From assembly GCF_019649055.1 (NCBI RefSeq), contig NW_026570226.1, positions 1,240,001-1,304,000 of the forward strand: a stretch of DNA of 64,000 nt, given 5' to 3'. Shown in pieces: positions 8,102 to 17,500 of this stretch. Both the position numbers and the translations under genes were made by a program. The stretch comes from Paramacrobiotus metropolitanus. Lineage: Eukaryota > Tardigrada > Eutardigrada > Parachela > Macrobiotidae. Below the pieces are notes generated by a model. That model ran no database searches. It worked only from the letters and a program-made list of their open reading frames with translations, and was not told the origin of the DNA. Every line of letters begins with the position of its first letter. Position 1 is the stretch's first letter.

Positions 8102-11100
8102 ACTGTCAGTCCGGATTCTGGCAAATCCCTATGGACCCAGCGTCCATGGACTACACTACCTTCGTGACTCCAGAAGGGATGTTCCGGTTCAAACGAATGC
8201 CGTTTGGCGTCTGCAATGGGCCAGCCACATTCCAAATGACTATGGACAAGATTATGGCGCCGGCCCGCAAACAAGGCGGCGTCTTCGCATACATCGACGA
8301 CGTGATATTCTTCGGCAAAACATTCGAGGAATTCAGGAAGGCGTTCAGAAACACGCTCCTCTGCCTCAGAGACGCCGGGTTCACGATAAAACCGTCGAAA
8401 TGCGAATTTGGAATGGAAAAACTCCAATTCCTTGGACACATCCTCAGCAAGGACGGTGTCCATACTGATCCCGAGAAGGTAGCGGCCATCGCCGAGAAAC
8501 TACCGCCCAAGACCGAGCGTCAACTTCGCTCGTTTCTTGGACTCGCTAACTATTACCGGAAGTTCATTCAGGGCTACGCCCAGAAGACTTCCAAGATGTA
8601 TGAACTCCTGCGGAAGGAAAGTTCGGTCAAGAACGACTGGACTGACGCCCACACCGCCGAGTTCAATGAAATCAAAAAGGCCCTAACGGAAGCCCCAATA
8701 TTGGCCAAATTCGATGCGACCAAGCAGACCACCATCGAATGTGATGCAAGTGGTGCCGGCATCGGAGCCATACTCAGCCAGGACTCGAGGCCAATTGCCT
8801 ACGCAAGTCGTGTCCTACATGGTGCTGAGAAGAACTACGGCGTGACCGAATGGGAATGCTTAGCCGTAGTATGGGCCGTCCAAAAGTTTAAACACTACAT
8901 CGACCACGGGCCATTCACAGTAAGGACGGACCATAGAGCCCTAACCAACCTGCTAAGATGCGAGTCTAACCGGCCCGGCATCAACCCTCGTCTTACTCGA
9001 TGGGCCCTCGCCTTACAGGGACGGGACATCACCATCGAGTACAAGCCAGGCACATTCTGCGACAATGCTGATGCTTTGTCCAGATGGCCACTCGAACGGG
9101 ACGATGACAAAGGCCCACACGAAGAGTTGGACCAAGTCCCTAACTTCGAGGATTATAAAGACGAGATCCCAGCACGCATCATAAAGGTGCGCAGGCTGCA
9201 AGTCACGGACGAGGACCCCGCAAATGAATGGGACAAGCCTCTCCTTCCCGATTGCAACGCAATCACAGATTGGGACCAGTTCAGCACGGCGGACATAAGG
9301 GTGATCAATGTACCGGCGCCCACACCGGGAGAGCCAGAGCCCGAAGTCCCACCGTGTCCAGAAAAAGTCACGGACCGCACCGCGCAAGAACTGCGACGGA
9401 TGCAACATCGCGACCCAACTCTGGCCAAGAAAATCCACGAGTTGGAACACCAAAGCGAAATGGATAAGAGGTCCAAATTACCCGAACATTACCAGATGGA
9501 CAAAGGTGTGCTCTACCGACTCACCGAAATCAACGCGAAACTCGAAAGGAGATTCGTTGTCCCTCTGTTCATGCGGAAAAACATTATCCAGTCCCTCCAT
9601 GATGGAAAAACAGGGAACCACTTTGGATACCGCAAGACCATCGAAGCAGCCAAACTCCGGTACTACTGGGACCGCATGAGCTGCGACATTCACGACTACA
9701 TCGACCGATGTCAGACGTGTATCTTCGGCAAAGTACCGCGGCGAGCTACCTACGGTAAGCTGCAGCCGACCGAAGCTGTTGCGCCTTGGTACCGCGTCTT
9801 CGCCGACTTCAAAGGACCTCTACCGGTGACCCAGACAAAGAAATACCGGTACATCGCTGTGGTGGTCGACCAAATGACGAAGTTCACCATAGCCCGGCCG
9901 ACCAAGACAAACTCGGCCAAAGAATTTGAGAAGTTCTTTGTCGAAGAAGTCGTACTAAAGTACGGCATGCCACATACAATGCACTCCGACCGGGGCACGC
10001 ATTTTACGGCAAAATCCTTCGCCAAGGTGGCGAAAATCTTCGGCATCGAGCAGACCTTCGGATCCGCTTATCACCCAGAGGGCCAAGGCCAAGTCGAACG
10101 CCAGATGCAAACCATCTGGGACGGAATTCGAAACTTTGGCGGCGCCGGCGACGAACATCGTTGGCACCGGGCCCTACCTTACGTGATCTCCGGCATGAAC
10201 CGTGCCGTTCACGCAACCACTGGATTCTCGCCATATCACATGTTATATGGACGAGAAATGACCATACCGCAAGACGTCCTCGCTGGGACCAACGTCCCAG
10301 AAACATTTACGACTAACAAACGTTACGTCAAGAGGATGCAACAGCGCCTGAACCGGGCGCATGAAATTGCGAAAACGCGGATCGAAGAAGGATTCCTCAG
10401 GGACGCGGCTATCTATAACAAAAAGAAGTCGCAGGCCGAGTTCCAGAAGCGGGACTTGGTCACCCTGAAGAACATGGTAGACGACCCGACCAACCCAAAC
10501 AAGTTCGAAGGCGTCTACATCGTCATCGGCATACCTAAGCCGAACACTTACTGGATCCGAGAGCGAGACACTGGTGTGGAACACACCGTATGTGTCGATC
10601 GCCTAAAGCCATACCTTAACCCGGAAGGCCCGAGTCGCAGAATAACTCGCTCAACCAAAAAGAGGGGCGGCGACGCGGAACCTCAACCCACAGAGTCGGA
10701 AAGGTGCAACAACAAGGCAGAGCCGGGACAAAACGCAGAGCTCTCATACGCCCAGAATAAATTGGAGGAGCTGCTGAAGAAGCAGAAGCCCGGAAAGGGC
10801 CCGTCCAAGAAACTTGTGGCGGAGCAGCAAAAGACTCTGCAAATCCCAGGCCATGGCCCACCTGATCCGAAGACATCAGACCCAGCGCCACCAATGAAGC
10901 GTGGCCCAGGCCGACCTCGAAAGGCCAAACCGGATTTCGAGACACCGGCCCTTCAAAAGCTTCAAAACCAGCCGTTAACCGTCATTGACCCAACTCTGGC
11001 CCCGGCGGAACCAGAAAAAGGACGTCCGCCACGGACAAGCCAGCGGCGACCGAAGAGCCAAAAGTGGTCGCGACGCCCAAAGAGAAGCCCAAAAGACCAA

Positions 11101-11148
11101 AAACGCCTAAAAAGCCTAAGGCAACCCTTACGGCCCAGCAGGTCCTAG
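7939..11148 (+). CDS. pol: Reverse transcriptase palm, RNase H and integrase
   Basis: In-frame protein-like sequence begins near 8045. RT palm: KVDCQSGFWQIPMDP, then MPFGVCNGPATFQ, and the catalytic YIDD at 8290-8301. RNase H: TIECDASGAGIGAIL at about 8731-8775, with a later TDHRAL. Integrase: His residues of the zinc finger near 9595-9640 and RCQTC at about 9707-9721, then a DD35E triad with Asp codons at 9805 and 9988 and Glu at 10096, which leaves 35 residues between the second Asp and Glu. A GVYIVIG segment near 10510 fits the C-terminal GPY/F module. This is a complete Ty3/gypsy catalytic set. A long basic Pro/Lys tail follows. It leaves this frame at an A5 run (11015-11019). Confidence 0.92.
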   Translation: MEFPSGPRFEEKRRRDHGHQVLHKLHKAEHGDHTLPNPDELLDQCAGNAYYGKVDCQSGFWQIPMDPASMDYTTFVTPEGMFRFKRMPFGVCNGPATFQMTMDKIMAPARKQGGVFAYIDDVIFFGKTFEEFRKAFRNTLLCLRDAGFTIKPSKCEFGMEKLQFLGHILSKDGVHTDPEKVAAIAEKLPPKTERQLRSFLGLANYYRKFIQGYAQKTSKMYELLRKESSVKNDWTDAHTAEFNEIKKALTEAPILAKFDATKQTTIECDASGAGIGAILSQDSRPIAYASRVLHGAEKNYGVTEWECLAVVWAVQKFKHYIDHGPFTVRTDHRALTNLLRCESNRPGINPRLTRWALALQGRDITIEYKPGTFCDNADALSRWPLERDDDKGPHEELDQVPNFEDYKDEIPARIIKVRRLQVTDEDPANEWDKPLLPDCNAITDWDQFSTADIRVINVPAPTPGEPEPEVPPCPEKVTDRTAQELRRMQHRDPTLAKKIHELEHQSEMDKRSKLPEHYQMDKGVLYRLTEINAKLERRFVVPLFMRKNIIQSLHDGKTGNHFGYRKTIEAAKLRYYWDRMSCDIHDYIDRCQTCIFGKVPRRATYGKLQPTEAVAPWYRVFADFKGPLPVTQTKKYRYIAVVVDQMTKFTIARPTKTNSAKEFEKFFVEEVVLKYGMPHTMHSDRGTHFTAKSFAKVAKIFGIEQTFGSAYHPEGQGQVERQMQTIWDGIRNFGGAGDEHRWHRALPYVISGMNRAVHATTGFSPYHMLYGREMTIPQDVLAGTNVPETFTTNKRYVKRMQQRLNRAHEIAKTRIEEGFLRDAAIYNKKKSQAEFQKRDLVTLKNMVDDPTNPNKFEGVYIVIGIPKPNTYWIRERDTGVEHTVCVDRLKPYLNPEGPSRRITRSTKKRGGDAEPQPTESERCNNKAEPGQNAELSYAQNKLEELLKKQKPGKGPSKKLVAEQQKTLQIPGHGPPDPKTSDPAPPMKRGPGRPRKAKPDFETPALQKLQNQPLTVIDPTLAPAEPEKGRPPRTSQRRPKSQKWSRRPKRSPKDQKRLKSLRQPLRPSRS

Positions 11149-11351
11149 AAGAGGACGTAGTTGCTGATGATGAGGCGGATAAAGACTTACTCACCCGCAT
11201 AACCACGGGACGGGAAAAATCTGAGAAAGTCTCAAAGGGCAAAAAGCAGAAGTCCAATACGGTCCTACCGGACGTATCGGACAAGTCCAGTACAGTCCCA
11301 CCGGACGTACTGGACAAGACGGTCGATAAGGCTGGACAGAATGTCGTTTAA
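11064..11351 (+). CDS. Basic C-terminal tail of pol
   Basis: This short frame carries the protein-like continuation of the integrase tail: a Lys/Pro-rich stretch (PKEKPKRPKTPKKPK), an acidic patch (EEDVVADDEADKD) and Lys/Ser-rich sequence ending at TAA 11349-11351. The first codon is GTG within the overlap, so it is not an independent start. Basic integrase tails often bind nucleic acid or chromatin; a chromatin-tethering role is inference only. A near-duplicate VLPDVSDKSST / VPPDVLDKTVD pair sits at the end. Confidence 0.55.
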   Translation: MVATPKEKPKRPKTPKKPKATLTAQQVLEEDVVADDEADKDLLTRITTGREKSEKVSKGKKQKSNTVLPDVSDKSSTVPPDVLDKTVDKAGQNVV

Positions 11352-11581
11352 AATAATATCCGATAGGATATCTGACACGGTAGACTTAGACGTCTCCGTG
11401 AGCTGCTACCGAAATTAACTAACCTAAATTTAACTAACCTAACTCTAAATGACCAGTAGCTTAAAAGTAGCTTAACTTGGTCCAATATCTGTAACCTTAT
11501 CTGACAGGGTAGCTTATAAGTAGCTGGCCGTACATTGAACTAACAAAGTAGGTAGGAGTCTAACACCGCGTGATTCGTCTC
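11352..11581 (+). other. Spacer between pol and the giant accessory ORF
   Basis: This 230-bp spacer has no ORF. It has direct repeats of CTAACCTAA/TTAACTAACCT (about 11415-11445) and of AGTAGCTTAAAAGTAGCTTAA (about 11456-11475), with AGTAGCT again at 11519. It is a candidate place for a second promoter or splice acceptor feeding the downstream ORF. I see no convincing TATA box. Confidence 0.4.
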
Positions 11582-14500
11582 ATGACAGCGCCCCATTCAA
11601 CGATGGAAGGACGCCGACGAACTGATCGCTCAGATGACTCCGACCGAAGCAACCGACTACATCCATATTCACGACCGGAATCCCGGTCGGGTGGATCCTC
11701 CACTCGGTCGTCTAACCGGCCTCCGAGTGTCCAGGTACCCAATATTAGAGCTAACTTAACCGCTGAGCAGCTGGCAACTATGTCAGTTGGCCCCCGTTCA
11801 CGGGCTGACACACCGCTACCGCGGGTCCAGCCTCTGCCACCTCGAGCCATTCCGCCACAACTCTGGCCGCCAGGGACATTCTCTGACGTCACTGGACTCT
11901 TGGTGAACGCAGCAGTAGCTGGCAGCCAGCCAAGCTCTACATCGGGCCAAACGGTCCGACGTTACCCTCAGGGCCCAACCGGCCCACCTCAACCAATCCT
12001 GTATGGTGGCCTACCGACCACTTCGGCAAATCAGCCGGTTTTTACAACTGCGGCAGTCGGGCCAACGGTCATGACTACGCCGGTCCATACTGGACCGCGG
12101 CCACAGTTTACCCCACCGCCATACTACAACCCACATTATGGATATCCACCGTATCCTGCGCCTGGACCTTCAAACCAGCCGCAGCCAGATCCAAACCAAT
12201 GGCGATACCCACCACCGTGGATGTATCCGCCAGGACCTTATGGATATCCACCGCCTTATGGCGGATATGGAGCATACGGCCAACCGCCGTATAGCCCACC
12301 TTCAGCGGCACAACCTGACCCTACGGGTCAGGCGCCGTCTGATTCATCCATTGAGCCTCCACGAGCGGGACCGGAAGCGTACGCAACTCCAGCGCCGCCG
12401 GAAACCCAGCCAAGCATATCACGGCCCGACGGGTTACGTGATTACCCATTACGGGTATTCGTGGACGGACGATTAACAATTTACAACCGGCCAGAAGAGG
12501 TCCCACCAACATTGGCGGCCCAACTTGGCCTAGCCGAACCGGAACCAGCGGCACAGCCAACGCCTAACCCAGCGTTGACTGTCCCATCAACCTGCATCAT
12601 ATCTGACATGGTTGAACCTATATCATCGCCAATGCCAGACGATGATGAAGATGAAGGGGACGTCCAGGTGGACCCAACCACTCCACCAATGAGGATTGAA
12701 TCCCCTACAGAACTTTTGGCCGACGGCCGGACTCCACTCTACCAACTTCAGGACAATCTGAAGGACGTAGAGAATGCCATCCAAGAATTGGAGGCCATGA
12801 TTCGAGAATTGGACAGGCGCAGCCCTCACTACCGTGAGTCGGCCCAGCGCATCCTCCTCGATCAAGAAGAGTTCCGGCGCCTCGCACACGAACTCAGCGA
12901 GGAAATTGCGACCCGCCAGGCTCAGCACGAGATATTTCCTCTGCATGACCAAACCGGTCAGGCATTGCTGGCGGCATCTCGCAGGCTGAGGGATCAGCTG
13001 GTACAGCACCGGACGGACAGACAGCTAAGGACAGAAGGATCCGTAGCACCAACACGTCCGCCACCAGCACCATCAGCATTGCCTCCAACGAACCCAACAG
13101 TCGTAGTTACCACTACGACTGGGGAATCTTCCGCGCCACCAGTGGCCCAGCCTACGTCTACCGACGAGGCAATGTTAATGGCCACTGGATTGGAACCGCG
13201 AGAACCAGCATCATCTCCGTACGACCTGAGGGCTTATCCAGACATACCGCCTCTGGAACGTGAACTTCACGCGGCGGAACTCCTAGAGGAGGAAATCCGC
13301 AAAGCCATCACCAGTCTGAAAGGCGTGGACATCGCCATTATGCGGAGAAAAGTCGCGTTGGACTTAGAATTCCAACGCGTCCTGGAATACATAACCAGGA
13401 TCCGACGGGCCATGCTGCGGTTTATGGATAAGCCATTAAATACGGCTAACGACGCGCCAGCATTGCGCGACTTCCGTAACCGGCAGTACCAGCTTGGCCT
13501 GATCGACGAAGCACTTAGGCGCGTGTTGCCTAAACCCCGACCGGGGCAGCCAACACGCGTCGGACAAACTGGACTTCTCACGCCGACATTTTCCTCAACA
13601 CGCCAACCGGCGGAAGAATTGAGGACGCGGTTTTTGAGAATTATGCGGATCCCGGCGGAGCGATTTGCAGCCGGACCGGCACTCAGTCGACCAGCCAGCG
13701 CGTCGGATACAGAAACCGACAGCGACATCGACTGGTTCGACACGCCAGATCCAATTCCAGTACCAGGATTAACAGCTCCGCCTGACCACATGGTCGCGCC
13801 AGAACGACAGGTCCACCCTAGACCAGGTTCACTGGCGCCGCCACCAGAAATAGCGGAACGCCTGGAACTGATTATGAGGGCCAACGTCTCGCAAGGCAGA
13901 CCGGCTTATGCGGACGACTTCCCTGTGTTAGGCCAATTGGCCAACGCCAATCAACCAGTCCCTCGGACTTTACGTCAACAGTGGGACGAAGAACAAGCAG
14001 CAGCGGACCAACGGTTACGCGAGGCTGACACCGGACCCATTAGGATGACGATCCCTCAGGCACTGAGGAATAGGAACCTCATTAGAGATGCCGAGGACAT
14101 TGAGCGTCGCCTAACTAACCAGATCCGAGATCTCAGCCCATTCGACCCAGAAGCGGTCAGGCTGACAGAACAGCAACAGAGCCTTACCCAACGGTTGGCT
14201 CTGCTCAGGGATCTTACTCCGAACAGTACGATGCCTACCGGCCAATCGTTAACTGTTTTGGACCATACCACAAGATGGATCCGTGAATTTATCGAAGATT
14301 ACTGGAAGGTCCAACGACCTGGCCCGTCAACGACGGCACGCCCCAGTGACTTCGATCCAGTAAACGAATGGCGACCATCACCAGTGTCTGCGCCAGCACC
14401 TTTGGCCCTGACACACGAACCGGCCGCCTTACCATCAGTTGGACAGCCAATTCCAGCTGAGTTGGCCCAGGCCCTAACGGTGCCTGGTCCAACATCAAGC

Positions 14501-17500
14501 CAATCCGTGGACACTGCTGGACCTGCCATAGCGGACAGCAGCAAAGAAGTTCCACCGCAGGACGTCGAAATGGACGTGAGCCTGCCCGACAATACCCTTG
14601 AGCTTTTGTCGGAAAAGTCAGCTGAAACGGAGTCGACACCAGCCCAACCGGCTGGTGAACCGATAAGTCCAATGGCTGTTGATGCGCCAACGGCGTCATC
14701 ACAGCGCATGTCGAAACCAATTGAAGGCGACATATCTGGTGGTACCCTTGTTGTCCGACCAACGGACAGAAAATCGACAGGAGGAAGGCCAGAACCAGCC
14801 ACTCCTGCCACAACAAGTGGTCCACAGTCGCCCAGGTTCAAGAAGAAGAAGAGGACTCCTCCAGAAGCCGAAGAGCCTCCTTCGCAGCGGTCACTCCCAC
14901 CTTGGAGAGAACCGCGTGAAAACCTGGAATTAACTCGTCCAATCAGGTCCACTCCACCAGCGTGGAGTGGCCCGCCAAGGGACTCAGACGCTCCCGGCCC
15001 TACCAGGCCTGGCCCGTCCATACTTAAACCGAAGAAGGCGGAACCACCGACTTTGATACTTCGTGGCCTACCGGCCAAGAAGAAGAAGTCGCCGCCGAAG
15101 AACTTTCCTGGCAAGGGACATGTGCTTTCCCCACCGGAAGCACCAGCGATTCCGTCAGGAACAACTCAGCCATTGCGGGACGAACCTCCAACGAGGCATC
15201 GTATCCGATTGACTCAAACGGAGTCATGGGATGACCCGCACAACCGGGCTGTAAGCGAGATCATAGAACTTGATCTACGCTTAAACCTGACTGAGGAGGA
15301 CATGCGCCAGCGACTACGCGCCGGCGATCCCACATTAACGGACCGCGAGATTGACCGCATCAACCGAGGTTGTCAATTGATGGTCCAAGAGCGGACAATC
15401 CTCATCAGAAGATTGATGGCCATGCGAAGCAGGAGCCAGGCCCTTCGCCAACGCAAGTTGCCTAGCGAAATCATTGAGCATGCCATCTATATCAGGGGCC
15501 CACACATTAACCCAAGGGCATGGACAGTAGAACCGCGCCCACGACCAGGCCAGCCAGTGGAAGACGAACTTCCACCGGAAGAGGCAGAAAGCGAGGACGA
15601 ACGTCCTCAACTGCCTGCGGCCTTCTGGGGCGTTACATCCAGCGAGGAGTCGGAGATCGAAGAAGATTTGGACGAACAAGTCCAAAGGGCGCTATATGAG
15701 ACCAGTCAGGTCCGGCCACCTTCAACGAAGGAATCGCCACGCCGAAGTCGATCTCCGTCAAAAAGGACTTCTCCTGGACGCGCCACATCAACCCCGGCGC
15801 GAATGCCTAGCATGCCGGCCATCGAACCGGCGCCTGCCAGGTTCACACCGAGCCGGCCAGGCAAATCCCCGACCAAAGAGAGGATGGACACCACACCTCC
15901 TCCAGAGCCAACCATGACCATTACTGTGGAACGAATCGCAGCACCTACGGTGTCTGCAGGTTCATCACTTGAGCCAGTAACGGTCACGGTTAGAACTCCT
16001 GCACCAGTGGTCGCAGAATCGGCCAGAATGATGGTGCAGATAACTCCGGCTGTCTCGGACCAAGAAGTGGAAACCGACACGGCCCTGATGCCCATGAGTG
16101 CTCTCACCCCTACCGAGCAGAGACACTTATACGTCCACTCTGACCAAAATGAGCGACGGCGATACCGGTTCCTGCTCACAAAGAGACAGGAGGCGAAGGA
16201 GCAGAATAACATGGAAGAATATGACATGTTATCTGAGATGCTCGCGCCATTAGTTTACCGAATGGTAAAAGATTACCGGACCCGTCGCAACCAAAGGGCC
16301 TTTCCCCCACCGGAGCAAGACCCAATGATGACTGAAGCCCTGCTGTCAAGTGCCCCACTGATTGTGGCACCGCCAAAGACGCAGGCATCTCCAGCTTCAG
16401 AACCAATGGATACTTCTCCGTCCGGACCTGTGGCCGTAGAGCCACAGCCAAAACCAGTCCAACCGGAGGAGTCACCGAAGGCCACTTCGTCGGCACAGGA
16501 ATCGGCAGGCCAAAGTCAGTCCGGAACAGGGTCAACGGCCGCTACTCCGACAATATTGACGAACATGCCCGCCAGTGTCGACGACATACCTTTTGGCCGT
16601 CCAGTAACTTTCCCCATAACCGGGACACTGGATAATTTGGCACTTGGCATGGGTGTGATCCACTCAGCTAACTCCCAACGGAGTAAGCAGCCAAGGAAGG
16701 CCAAAAACCCAGAGAGGGCCAGACCGGCCTCTCGTCCAGCTTCTCCTCAACCGAGGGCCAAACCGGCCACTCGTCCAAACTCCCCTCAACCGAGTGGAAG
16801 TCAGGCGGCCACACCTCGGCCAACATCTAACCCAGAGGCCGAAAGGAACCGCCAAAAGAAACAAGCGGCCAAGGACAAGAAAAGTCAAGAGGCCAAGATC
16901 GCCCAGCTCGAAAAGCGGCTGTCAGGCGATGAAGACGTCCAAGTCCTATCGGACAGTCCAGATAAACCAGCAGAGCCCGCATTAAATCGCTCACGGCGGG
17001 ACGAGGAGTATGAACCACGCTTCGGGCCAGAACCGCCCTCAGAAGAAGTCATGCTTCCCTCGCCCTGGGACGATGAGGCCGAGCTACCGGATCCTGGACC
17101 GGAGGCCACACACATAGAGGTCCCAGCGGATCACTATGTGCGATTAACTGTGGCAGCCGCCAGGGCTATGAGGCGCGCAACAGGACGGGACATGTACCAA
17201 TGCCTCGTCTGCGTCCTTAGGTCCCGTATGAAATATAAGGAAGAATACCAGGGCCTACCGCCAGCGGACCGTGTACTAACGGCACCCTTTATGCGGCGGA
17301 TGGTATCTCGGATTCTGGACATGGGACTTCTGGTCCGCACACACCGTGATTGGACCAGCATGATGGAACTACACGTGGCCCATCGGCCAGCAGGACTTTC
17401 CCGTAGCAGGGATTTTCCTTTCCATCAGATATGCAGGACCATCGCTTACCTGCACAACCCCAGAGGGTCCAACCTGACCGATATTGCCAGGACACTCAAC

